64,000 nt of DNA, from contig CM057461.1 in assembly GCA_030035585.1 (NCBI GenBank), positions 4,228,501-4,292,500 on the forward strand. The letters run 5' to 3'. This document shows positions 10,428-20,285 of the stretch, piece after piece; the stretch's first letter is position 1; every line of letters begins with the position of its first letter. Origin of the DNA: Dugong dugon (Eukaryota > Chordata > Mammalia > Sirenia > Dugongidae). The notes under the pieces were generated by a model. It saw only the letters and a program-made list of their open reading frames with translations, did not search any database and was not told the origin of the DNA. The position numbers and the translations under genes were made by a program.

Positions 10428-10660
10428 ATCTAGGCCAGGGGCTGGCACCCTTCCCTGCGAAGGACCAGACGGTAAATACTGGAGGCTTGGGGGCCACAAA
10501 CCATGCGATGTGCGTTGTGTATTCTTTGATTTCTGATTTTCTCTTAAACTGAAAAAATGTGTAAAAGTGTAAGAAAACTATTCTTACCTCATGGGCGTGT
10601 AAAAACACATCCTGGGGCACATGTGATTTATGGGTATAGTTTGGCAAGGAGCCAGATACA
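10428..10660 (+). mobile_element. hAT-Charlie-like DNA transposon fragment
   Basis: CCAGGGGCTGGCACCCTTCC and GACCAGACGGTAAATACTGG... GGGGGCCAC matches the terminal segment of the family better preserved at 34744-34945. It lies between two CA-rich tracts. Confidence 0.6.
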
Positions 10661-10689
10661 GCCAAGAAAACTCGCTGCGTCGACAAAAC

Positions 10690-10930
10690 TTGATGTCACA
10701 CAGCAGACCCACACGTGCATATGTGTACATAACACACGCACACACGCGGGCATAACACACATGCACGCACGGCCACACAGTCACACATGCGCATGTACAT
10801 ACACACACAGCAGCAAGATGCACTACACACACGTGTACGTGTGCATACAGGCACACACGTGCACACACGTGCAAGCATACTCACATGCATACAGCATCTG
10901 CACACAGACGTAACCCACCCCCGCATCTCT
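10690..10930 (+). repeat. CA-rich tract, first copy
   Basis: Interrupted (CA)n with ACACGTGCAC and CATGCACGCAC motifs. It precedes the duplicated block at 10931. Confidence 0.9.
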
Positions 10931-11051
10931 ACCACACAGACACGAGACAGACTTGGTTGGCCCCTGTCCAATTCCCCCAAGGAACGCACGCCTCGTGTCT
11001 CTCAGGTCACTGAGCACAGCACCAGGGTAACAATGCTCTTTATACACACCA
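10931..11051 (+). repeat. 121-bp local duplication, copy 1
   Basis: From ACCACACAGACACGAGACAG through GGAACGCACGCCTCGTGTCT and CTCAGGTCACTGAGCACAGC to CTTTATACACACCA. It is about 90% identical by eye to 12220-12340, and both copies follow a CA-rich tract. Confidence 0.9.
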
Positions 11052-11784
11052 GTTGTGGGGCTTCTGGGCACCTCTCTCGTGACTCACTCACTCACACTTC
11101 ACACACAACCGCGACAGTCCCTGCTGCAAGCTCACGGCCCTTGGGGGACGGAAAGATGATGGTGGCCGATACCATCTCCGCACTGCTCTGTGGGGGCATG
11201 GGACCCGCACGTCCCAAACACACTCTCACTTGAGTGTCATGACCCTTCGGCTCAGAAAGGCTGTCTGCCTCTTACAGGGTGCACACGGAATCTTAGAAAG
11301 GGCTGGTCATCTGCTGCTGGCGATGATCATCTTTGTTAACAACAGCCACATGTCCTCCATCACCATTGTCATCGACCACAGCAATAAAAGGTTCTGAGCC
11401 TGAGCCTGGAAGGCCGAAACAAGGTCTCCAGCCATCAGCGGGCTAGCAGACCCCCAGCACTCAGTCCCGAGTCCTCCCCCGCCTTCCCGGCTCAGCTGCC
11501 GGCAGGACTTCTCTGGGCTGTGCTCAGCACTCCGGCTCAGGAGCATGCTCAGTGAGAAGTTCCCATTCCCAAAATAGCCCTGGTGGCAGAGCTGTTGCTA
11601 AGAAACGCAGGTTGGGGAGGGGGGCAGTGGGCAGCTGTCCCTGCTCCTCTCACTGTGCACGCCACGCCCCCTACCCCGCCCCCACCCCGGGCAGCTGCCT
11701 GCACGTGGTCAGAGCCCTTCTGCTTCAGAGGAAGAAAGGAAGAGGGGACCACAGCGAGCCTGTGATGGTGCAGAGAAGCCACGG
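11052..11784. other. PHACTR3 intron, unique sequence between the duplicated blocks
   Basis: No exon or known repeat seen. Confidence 0.5.
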
Positions 11785-12219
11785 TGAGGGGGAGCACGCC
11801 ACACACACACGTGCACACAAACACGCACGCGTGCACACACAATGCCTGCACATACAGCATACACTCGTGTGCACACACACAGTACATATATGTGCATGTA
11901 CATGCATACATCCACCCACGTGCACACATGTGCACGCACACATTCCCACAGCACACACACGAGGGCACACATGCATACATGTATACACATCCATGCACAG
12001 GCACACACCCATACACACATGCATATATGCACACAATCCACACACATGCGTGTGCTCACATGTCTACACATAGCACACACCCACGTGCAGTGCACACACA
12101 TATATATAGCACACACACAGGCACAACGTACACATTCACACGTGTACACACTTATACATGCATAGCCACATGTGAATATATGCACATACGTGCACACAGG
12201 CACACCCCACCCCGTTTAC
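11785..12219 (+). repeat. CA-rich tract, second copy
   Basis: About 430 bp of ACACACGTGCACACAAACAC-type sequence with ACATGCATACATGTATACAC segments. Confidence 0.9.
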
Positions 12220-12340
12220 ACCACACAGACACAAGACAGATTTGGTCGCCGCTGTCCAATTCCACCGAGGAACGCACGCCTCGTGTCTCTCAGGTCACCG
12301 AGCACAGCACCGGGGTAATAATGCTTTTTATACATAGCCA
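12220..12340 (+). repeat. 121-bp local duplication, copy 2
   Basis: Matches 10931-11051 at a spacing of 1289 bp, including GGAACGCACGCCTCGTGTCT without a change. Confidence 0.9.
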
Positions 12341-12784
12341 ATGACGAAGCATGAAATTCCTTAAATTATTAAAGAAGATACCCCATCAACGCAGACAGGA
12401 AGACAGAACAGTCATTGAGAAACTCAAACTGCCTCTGGCACAGAGGAAGCCGCAGGCTCCATTCATGATTCACTTCATTCTGAGCCAGGGACTGGGCGGA
12501 GGGCCGGGTGCGGGACCAATCATGCCAGAGACGGCAAGAAGTCAGGAACACGCGGGCAAGTCCTGGGTGGGTCCCACAGCTATGAAGAGTCGCGGGAGGG
12601 GGCAGGGGGGATAAAGTGGTTCATAAATGCCCCTCCCCCCCAGCAGGGCAAACTCAGGCCCTGGACACAGGCTCATGGCCCAGGGGGTTGTGGGCGCTCT
12701 TCTGCAAGCCCTGTCTGGAGGCCAGGACGCCATGTCGTGCGCCCTGACTGGTCTGTGAGCAAACCCTGAGGCCACTGGACTCTG
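12341..12784. other. PHACTR3 intron, unique sequence
   Basis: No exon or repeat recognised. Confidence 0.45.
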
Positions 12785-12851
<67 letters not shown>

Positions 12852-12895
12852 GTGTGTGTCTGTGTGCGTGCGTGTGTGCATGCGTGCCGCGTGCA
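12785..12895 (+). repeat. (TG)n / (CG)n microsatellite
   Basis: About 25 TG dinucleotides, then GCGCGCGCGCACGCGTGTGTG and TGTGTGCGTGCGTGTGTGCA. Strictly alternating purine-pyrimidine, the classic Z-DNA-forming composition. Confidence 0.95.
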
Positions 12896-13727
12896 GTGTC
12901 ACAGGCAGGCAGGAGGCACTCCTGGGGCTCATCCTGGCCCAGAAAGCTCAGGTGTGAGTTCCTGGGGGCAGTCCTGGAAGAATCTGAGGTACAGCCTCTT
13001 CTGGACCCATCACCATCATACACCTCAGCTTCCCAGATACCTCATCCCGCCACAGGCACAGTGAGGGCAGCCAACCACGGGGGGCGCCCCTGCCTCAGGG
13101 ACAGCCCACCTCCCTGGGAGCAGAAGGTGGTGCTGAAGATGGATTCCTTGCTTCCTTAATCCAAACCCAGGAAAATCCCCATCCTCCTTGGAATCCTCAC
13201 ACCACCACCCAGACACGCCTTGGAAAGAGGAGGAGCCTGCGGCCCCACCTGGCACACCAGTTCTCAGGCATAGCCCTCCTGGGCTGGGCAGCCAGGCACC
13301 CAGGGGTGGCTATTCCCACCGGCCCCCAGAGGACCTGCAGTTCCCAGGCCAGGACGAGTTACAACACTCAGGGGCTGCCTTCAGCTCGTCTCTGCCCCTC
13401 TGCGAGCTGAAGCATTTTCTCAGCAAGTAAATTATGGAAACAACGTTGCAAGGGAAGTACTAATCCAGGAGCCTTTGCAAACTTTTCATATATCCTGTTG
13501 TTGCTGTGTTTGTATAGGACACACACACACAGGGTAAACAATCCACGCAGTACAGAAAGAGTCACCGTGAAAAGCATGCCCCCACCCAGCCCTGGTCCCC
13601 TCCCCATAGGCGGCCACAGTTTCTGATGTGTGCCCCACCCCCCTCCGCAAGACCTCTTGGGAGGTTGCCCTTGGCTGCAGACAAGGTCCTGGCAGATCCA
13701 CCTGGTCCACTCACCCTGCCTGGTTAG
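12896..13727. other. PHACTR3 intron, unique sequence
   Basis: GC-rich unique DNA with a short (CA)7-like run near 13520. No exon seen. Confidence 0.45.
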
Positions 13728-13764
13728 CATTAGGATTAGGGTCAGGGTCAGGGTCAGGGTCAAC
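13728..13764 (+). repeat. Telomere-like short array
   Basis: ATTAGGATTAGGGTCAGGGTCAGGG... contains two TTAGG/TTAGGG-like units followed by four GGGTCA units. Confidence 0.8.
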
Positions 13765-14561
13765 CAAGCCCCAAGCTCTCCCAGCAGCTGGGATGCTCCC
13801 ATCACCCCAGCCTGCTCTTAGCAAGGTCTAGAGTTTTCCTTTGTCCACATCACAGGACATGCTGACAGGAGGGTTAGGTAGCACTTAAGGCCCCTGCGGA
13901 CCCAAGCCCCATCTCCCTCTCCGTCCCTCCTTCCTAACTGCCCTCCCACCACAGGATCATTCTCTGGGTTCCTTCCTTGTACCCACGCACCACTGGGCCT
14001 TTGCCCAAGCCACTCTCTCGGACTGGAATGCTCCTCCCCTCTGGCTGCACCAAGGTTGGAATCACCCTGGGGAGGGCGTTTATGGACTATTGAAGCCTGC
14101 TGGATCCCACTCCCCGAGCGTCTGATTTAACTGTGCCGGCATGGATTTCTTTTTTTTAAGTCCGCTCACCGCCCCGGTGATTCTACTGTGCAGCAAACTC
14201 TGAGGACCAGCCTGTTTTCTTCCTGGCTGCTCAGACAGACTTTCCCTGAGCCACTGGCCAGGTCAGGCCCCGTGGCATGTTCTTAGGGTGCTCGGAGCCT
14301 GTCCTTCTCCACACACAGCCATCAGTTGATCTGTACTTGTGGGGTCATCAATGCCTGTACTCTCCTGGACCACTGAGTTCTGGTCACCTGTGCCCTCTGC
14401 GTTTCACGCGGAGCCTGGCACTTGGTAGGTGATGGTAAGAGTTAGGGGAACCCCTGGGTGTGTGCATTTTGAGCTCTGGAGGATAAAGACTGTGTTCCCA
14501 GGCACTCTAGTTCCTGGACCACCATCGCTTAGCGTGTGGGAAGAAGCAAGCTAAAGCAGGG
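13765..14561. other. PHACTR3 intron, unique sequence with a possible L2
   Basis: Around 13968-14080 the text GGGCCTTTGCCCAAGCCACT and GACTGGAATGCTCCTCCCCT resembles an L2 3' region. The rest is unrecognised. Confidence 0.45.
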
Positions 14562-14875
14562 ATTGGCAAACGCCGGCCCGCGGGCCAAGTCAGGCCTTCC
14601 CTACGAGCTACAAATGGTTTCCACATTTTCCAGTGGCTGAAAAATGTCCAAAGGAGTACGATAGCTAATAACACTTAAAAGTATGTGCAGCTCACATTCG
14701 AGCGTCCACAGAAAACAGCTCATGGGCACACAGCCACGCTCGCGCGTTTGCAAACTGTGGCTGCTTTGGCAGTGTTATGGCAGAGCCGAGTCCTCATAAC
14801 AGGGACCATGTGGCCTGCAGAGCCAAGAATATTTACTCTGTGACCCTTCACAGACAAAGCTAGCCGACCCCTGAT
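14562..14875 (+). mobile_element. hAT-Charlie-like non-autonomous DNA transposon
   Basis: The left end GGGATTGGCAAACGCCGGCCCGCGGGCCAA and right end GACAAAGCTAGCCGACCCCTG form imperfect terminal inverted repeats of the 'caggggttggcaaac' type. Confidence 0.7.
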
Positions 14876-15228
14876 CTGGCATAATCTTGTAAGACAGCAA
14901 GTGTGTGACATCTCCGTAAATACCAGGGCGCCCGAGAGGAGGGCCCTCGGCATCAGAACCGCGATCCCGTCACCTTCTTGGCTCCAAGCATCAGTTCTGG
15001 GCCTCCATTCTAAGGCCATCTGACAAAATCCTTTTTCAAAACTTCAGAGTTTAAGAATGCCCACCCTGCACTTCTCCTAGACATCCTCCCTTTGATTTTT
15101 CAACTCACTGCTTTGTTTTTGGTAGGTATCAAATCGACGTCTTTATTCTTTATTCATCAGAATACTGTTTCTTAGGATAGGTGATTGACGGGCCTTACAC
15201 TGACTGTATTCTCCTCTCCCCCTCCCTA

Positions 15229-15405
15229 AGGAGCCCTGGTGGTGCGACGGTTAAGCGCTCAGCTTCAAACCTAAAGGTCAGCGGCTCTGTGGGAGAACGA
15301 CCTGATGATCCTCCTGTACAGATTGCAGCCAAGGAAACCCTCTGGGGCAGTTCTCTGTCACGCGGGGTTGTCAGAAGTCTGACTCGACGGCACCCAAACA
15401 ACAAG
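15229..15405 (+). mobile_element. AfroSINE
   Basis: GGAGCCCTGGTGGTGCGACG head, ACCCTCTGGGGCAGTTCTCT body, GTCTGACTCGACGGCACCCA tail and AACAACAAG end. Confidence 0.9.
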
Positions 15406-15647
15406 AAGATCGGAAGCACTCCTCGTTGGCAACATACCCAGAATGCCAGACTTTGGGGTTTTTTCCTTGCAGCCAAATTAAAACAGGGCTGACTTCTAAC
15501 TCGGCAAAGACCTTCCTCCAGATCTGAGAGTGGGAACTGAGCGCTACATGCCAGGATGTCACAGGACCTGCTAGCAAGCCGCCTCTCACAGGCCAAGTAT
15601 TATTAGGAGCATGAAGCCATTCTCCACATAGGCTTGTCTTGACTATC

Positions 15648-15772
15648 GCCCGTTGCCATCGAGGCGATTCTGACTCATAGCGACCCTATAGGACAGAGTA
15701 GAGCTGCCCCATAAGGTTTCCAAGGAGTGGCTGATGGATTCGAACTGCCGACCTTTTGGTCAGCAGCTGAAC
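15648..15772 (-). mobile_element. AfroSINE, short class, truncated head
   Basis: CCCGTTGCCATCGAGGCGAT through GGATTCGAACTGCCGACCTT, on the minus strand. The tRNA-like head is incomplete. Confidence 0.9.
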
Positions 15773-16299
15773 GACAGCATCACAAAACGCTGAACTCTCG
15801 GAATCCAAAGAACAGAAGTGATGATGACAGGTTTGGGCCACAGCTGGGCTGTGAGGCTGCCAGGCCTGCCAGGGTCATGGCGTTTCATAGAATTGGGATC
15901 CGTTCATGCCCTGAGCGCATTCCTAACCCCTGGTCCTTTGAGCCAGATTACAAAGACACGGTGATGTGTTAAATCTGAAGAGGGGAGAGGAATTCAATGT
16001 GTTCACACAACCTTTGGGAACCGGCTCTGGAAAGCTGGATTCCTTACACGTGAAGGTGAGAGCTTCGTCCAACTCCAGAGAGACGATGACAGGGCAGTGA
16101 GGTTCTGGTGACCGCCCCGCCCACCCCAAGCCCCCCGGTATTTAGAATCTCTGAGCACTAGAATTCACGAAGGGACCAGGTCACGATCCAAGTCCCGGGT
16201 CCCTCGCCTGTGGGACACCGATCACGGAAAGCAGGCGGCTTGCAGAACAAGAGTTCTGTCGAATCAATTGTTCTAGTGAATATACCAGTGAGTCTCAGA
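15773..16299. other. PHACTR3 intron, unique sequence
   Basis: No exon or repeat recognised. Confidence 0.45.
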
Positions 16300-16515
16300 A
16301 ATGCAGACACCACGGTGGAGACCGAGAGACCAGGTCTGAAGGTCGCCTCTGCCATCACCTCCCATGACCAGGGGCAGGCACCTCCCAGAGCCTCCAATCC
16401 GCCATCGGCAAAGTGAGGGGTAAGAGCCGAGCCGGATCTGCAGGTTGCAGTGAGGCGAAGAGATGAGGGTGGGACATGCTCAGCGCAGCTCATGGCGCAC
16501 AATAAATGCTTCACA
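16300..16515 (+). mobile_element. MIR SINE
   Basis: CCTCTGCCATCACCTCCCAT..., CCTCCAATCCGCCATCGGCA and AGTGAGGGG, ending GCGCACAATAAATGCTTC, follows MIR order in diverged form. An A-rich run follows at 16596-16624. Confidence 0.55.
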
Positions 16516-16939
16516 AAGGGGAGCCGCAGGGCAGTGACAGAAGTAATAATCATGCGCCCAAATCAAGGATTAAAATGTAAACAGGAAAACAATTGAAAAA
16601 GGAAAAAAAAAAAAAAAAAAAAAAACCACCCAATGCTACCACTTTGCAGGAATCCATACCCAGCTCCACCAGAAGCAATTAGACATTCACCAGGAAAGAT
16701 GGCTGCCGTCAGCTCAGCCCCACACTGGGACGTGCCCTTAAACTCACTCACGGGTTCTCAGATGCCCCAGGGGCTGAGCCAATGGGTCCTTGACTCTGGG
16801 GACTTCTCCAACCTTAGAGGCACCATTTATGGTCAAGTCCTATCTCTGGGTGGTGGGGCTCCTCTGACGCCTGCTCCGTCCCCTAGCGGGCTTCCGGGTG
16901 CACGTGGGCAGTTCTGACCCTCTGGGACGATCCACTTAC

Positions 16940-17017
16940 CCTGCTCCATCATCTCCAGCAGCTCCTTCTTGATGAGTTCCTCCCGACCTTGCCTGCCGGC
17001 CATCTTCTTCTCCAAGG
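16940..17017 (-). CDS. PHACTR3: PHACTR3 internal coding exon (second seen), first RPEL actin-binding motif
   Basis: This 78-nt exon follows acceptor GTCGTGCAG and ends at donor GCAGG|GTAAGT (GT at 16938-16939). It is phase 1 at both ends. With the split Ala codon it encodes ALEKKMAGRQGREELIKKEL and LEMMEQ. The pattern RQGREELIKK-LLE fits the N-terminal RPEL motif of the PHACTR family, which binds monomeric actin; with the neighbouring basic segment, RPEL motifs in this family link actin levels to nuclear import. I recall Gly (IKKGLLEMM) where this copy has Glu (IKKELLEMM). The acceptor is directly abutted by a 14-unit minisatellite whose units resemble this splice site (17018-17645). The donor is near consensus. 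Confidence 0.94.
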
Positions 17018-17645
17018 CTGCACGACACACAAACACCAGGGGAGTCACCTTCGCCAAGGCCGCACACACACACACACACACCGGGGGGGTCACCTTCACC
17101 AACGCCGCACACACACACACACCGGGGGGGGTCACCTTCGCCAACGCCGCACACACACACACACACCGGGGGGGTCACCTTTGCCAAGGCCGCACACACA
17201 CACACACACACCGGGGGGGTCACCTTCGCCAAGGCCGCACACACACACACACCGGGGGGGTCACCTTCTCCAAGGCCGCACACACACACACACCGGGGGG
17301 GGTCACCTTCTCCAAGGCCGCACACACACACACACACCGGGGGAGTCACCTTCGCCAAGGCCGCACACACACACACACCGGGGGGGTCACCTTCTCCAAG
17401 GCCGCACACACACACACACCGGGGGGGGTCACCTTCTCCAAGGCCGCACACACACACACACCGGGGGGGTCACCTTCTCCAAGGCCGCACACACACACAC
17501 ACACCGGGGGAGTCACCTTCGCCAAGGCCGCACACACACACACACACCGGGGGGGGGTCACCTTCTCCAAGGCCGCACACACACACACACACCGGGGGGG
17601 TCACCTTCTCCAAGGCCACACACACACACACACCGGGGGAGTCAC
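17018..17645 (+). repeat. Minisatellite (about 40-46 bp, 14 units) abutting and resembling the RPEL-exon acceptor
   Basis: Each unit reads GTCACCTTCTCCAAGGCCGC followed by (AC)n CCGGGGGG. In gene sense each carries a GT-rich tract, then GCGG, then CCTTGGAGAAG, the first 11 bases of the 16940-17017 exon. The true acceptor has GCAG in place of GCGG. The array starts at the splice junction itself. Unit-length variation comes from the CA and G runs. Confidence 0.95.
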
Positions 17646-18189
17646 GGCCACGGGGCCCACAGCGAGCCAACATCAGTCTCACGGTTACAGAGGAGCAGGG
17701 GGGTAGCAGGTGACCACGGGGCAGGGGGCCTGGCCCACGGGAGGGGGCGGGGACTGTGCGTCCAACAATCGGACCTCTGTTCAGAATCGCACACAAAACA
17801 GTGAGGGGAAAGCACGTTGGTGATTTAACGAAAAGGAAGGCCCCACTCTAAGCTAGTTCCCACTGCCCATCCCACCCTCCACCAAAGTGCCTCATTTACC
17901 AGCCAAGAAACTGTCCTTGCTCCGCCCCAATGCCCAGGGCACTTTTCTGTGGATGATCATCTGCTAACACACCCCAGCGGGCTGTTCCCTTCCCTCTGTG
18001 TGCAGGCCCAAGGCTTCTGTGAAGGCTGCCCACTGCAGACCCTCCCCCCAGAAATCCCAGGTTGTGGCTCAGGAATTCACCATACGGGCAGGAGGGGAAG
18101 AGGCCAGGAGCCTCCCCTAACTCAACCTGCGAAAGCCTGTCGATTCCTCTTTCCGAAAATCTCCTCTCCACTCCCTATCCACGCACAAA
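17646..18189. other. PHACTR3 intron, unique sequence
   Basis: No exon or repeat recognised. Confidence 0.45.
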
Positions 18190-18400
18190 AGTGAGGCCTG
18201 GTGGCACCATCATTAGGCGCCCACCTGCTCACCTAAAGGTTGGTGGTTCGAACCCACCAGTGGCTCTGCCGGAGAAAGACCTGGCGATCTGCTCCCATAA
18301 AGATTATGGCTAGGAAACCCCACGGGGCAGTTCTACTCTGTCCTACGGAGTCGCTATGAGTTGGAATCGACTCCATGGTGCCCAATAACAACAACAACAT
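18190..18400 (+). mobile_element. AfroSINE, full length
   Basis: GAGGCCTGGTGGCACCATCA head, box B GGTTCGAACCC (18245-18255), tail GAGTTGGAATCGACTCCATG and AATAACAACAACAAC. Confidence 0.92.
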
Positions 18401-19254
18401 CCAAGCACAAAACAAGCTCTGGCAACTCACCCCACCACCACCACATTCTCCCTGTGTCCCCCTCTCCCCACCCCACCCACCCCCGTCACAGGCTGGGGCT
18501 CAGGCCTGCTGTGTCTACAATGACCTTTTTTCTCTAACTTTCCAGAAAACATCATTTGTCTAAACTGCAATTTCCAAACACAAAACTCAGTAACCACTCC
18601 GAGCCTGTCTTGGGAGATGCAGACACAGAGCCTGCCGTGGAGTCTGGGCGGCAAGAGGCCCTGAGTTGTGTGTGTGCAGGTGCTGTGTGGACCAAGGTCA
18701 TGAGAACAACCCAGTGGTAGTCTTGCCTCCTGGAACTTCAAGTCTAGTGCTAGGGGGAGGCAGACAACAGCGGGTAACTGACCATGACATCATTCAATGG
18801 ATTCAAAACTAGTTACCGAACTCCTCCCATGAGCCAACGTGTGCCAGGGGCTGGGATTCCCCAGAGAACTAAACCAACCCCACCCCCACCTCCATGGAGC
18901 GTGGGACCCAAAGGGGAGCTGGGCAACACGCAGGCAGTGATCCCACAGTTACTCAGTTAAGCTAATAAAGCATTTATCAAGCACCTAATGTGTGTCAGGC
19001 ACTGTGCTAGGTGCTGGGGACCAGAGAGGTGTGGCCTCTGCCCACACCTGTTCTGGGGTAGGGGGGTGGACAGCGGCAGGTATCTACAAGTGGGTGCGTG
19101 GAATAACCCAGAACTAGGGGACTCTGAGTGGCCGGGTTTTGGGGAAACCAAGCCTAGCCTGGGATGCCCCATCTCCCAGTGACAATAAAATCTCAAGGAG
19201 TCACTGTCACACCAAAGGTGCGAGCTCCTAAACCACCTCGGGGGCGCTCAGACA
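18401..19254. other. PHACTR3 intron with an L2 fragment
   Basis: Around 18955-19030 the text AAGCATTTATCAAGCACCTA and GCACTGTGCTAGGTGCTGGG is an L2 3' end on the minus strand. The rest is unique. Confidence 0.55.
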
Positions 19255-19695
19255 CAGCAGGGCCCAGACTCTGACCCAGATCCCGCAGCAGACCAGCTAC
19301 CTCGATCTCTGGGGAGGACCCAGGCCCCAACCTAGACGCTAGCCCAGACCAGCTACCCTGATCTCTGTGAGCAGATCCAGGCCCTGATTCAGAGCCCAGA
19401 CCGGCTACCCCAATCTCTGGGCAGGACCCAGGCCCCAACCTACACACTAGCCCAGACCAGCTACCCCAGATCTCTGGGGGTGCACCCAGGCCCTGATCCA
19501 GACCAGCAACCCTGTGAGCAGACCTAGGCCCTGATTCAGACCCTAGACCAGCTACCCCAGATCTCTGGGAGTGAAACCAGGCCCCAACCTAGACGCTAGC
19601 CCACACCAGCTACCCTGATCTCTGTGGGTGGACCCAGGCCCTAATCCAGACCCCAGACCCGCTACCCCGATCTCTGGGGTGGGCCCAGGCCCATT
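19255..19695 (+). repeat. About 55-60-bp minisatellite, about eight units
   Basis: Recurring AGACCAGCTACCCCGATCTC, TGGG.GGACCCAGGCCC and AACCTAGACGCTAGCCC segments with alternating subtypes (GCCCCAACC against GCCCTGATCCAGA). Confidence 0.88.
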
Positions 19696-20126
19696 TGGCC
19701 AAGGCCCCTCAGGCCGTCCCAGGTGGCCAAGGACCCTGCAGCGGGTCGTGGGCCTGGTCAGGGCTGCTCAGAGAGGTCAGTGAGGGCTTGTAAACTCCAG
19801 TGTCTCGGCCCCGCCCACCTCCCGGAGTCGGGTTTTTAAGGGGTCCCCAGGTAACTGTGTGGCTGTCAAGGTCTGTGCTCCCCACACCACACCACAAGTG
19901 TGTGACAGGGTGCCTGGTGCTGACCCACCCCAGCCCTTGGGGTGGCCAGGTGGGGCCCAGAGGGGCCAGTGGAGGGAGGCGGCCTGCAGGGAGGCGGGCA
20001 GCTCCTGGTCGCTGGAGACCCCAGGGCAGTCTGCCGTCCTGCTGTGGGTGTTGGGGGACACGACACAGCCACAGCAGCACCCCGACACGGGGCCCCTCGC
20101 AGCCAGCCCACCTGCCCAGGGCCCAC

Positions 20127-20285
20127 CTGACGTTGTCTGCTTCCGCTTCTCGTTCTTTTTTCTCCACTTCCAGGGCTTGAAGATCCTGCCCAGGGTGGCC
20201 AGCTTGCTGTTCCTCCTCGCAGGGGGCGTCCGGACCCCTGAGGTCAGGCACTCGGAGCGCACTGGGGGCGTTTGGTCCATCTCAT
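20127..20285 (-). CDS. PHACTR3: PHACTR3 internal coding exon (first seen), basic nuclear-localisation segment
   Basis: This 159-nt exon lies between acceptor TTTCACTTCCAG and donor ACGTCAG|GTGGGC (GT at 20125-20126). It is phase 1 at both ends. It encodes (D)EMDQTPPVRSECLTSGVRT, then PPARRNSKLATLGRIFKPWK, then WRKKNEKRKQTTS. The block RRNSKLATLGRIFKPWKWRKK is the PHACTR-family basic region that serves as a nuclear localisation signal next to the first RPEL motif. The Met at 20278-20280 (MDQTPP...) is, from memory, the start of a shorter annotated PHACTR3 isoform, so this exon can be internal or initiating. The basic run reads RKKNEKRKQ, whereas I recall RKKKNEKLKQ in human, one lysine longer. 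The upstream exon supplying the first base of the Asp codon was not found in the next 43.7 kb. Confidence 0.94.

Noticed and set aside
16936-17804. Open frames with THTHTGGVTF or VCVCGLGEGDPP repeats
   Set aside because: They are translations of the minisatellite beside the RPEL exon; only 16940-17017 is exon.
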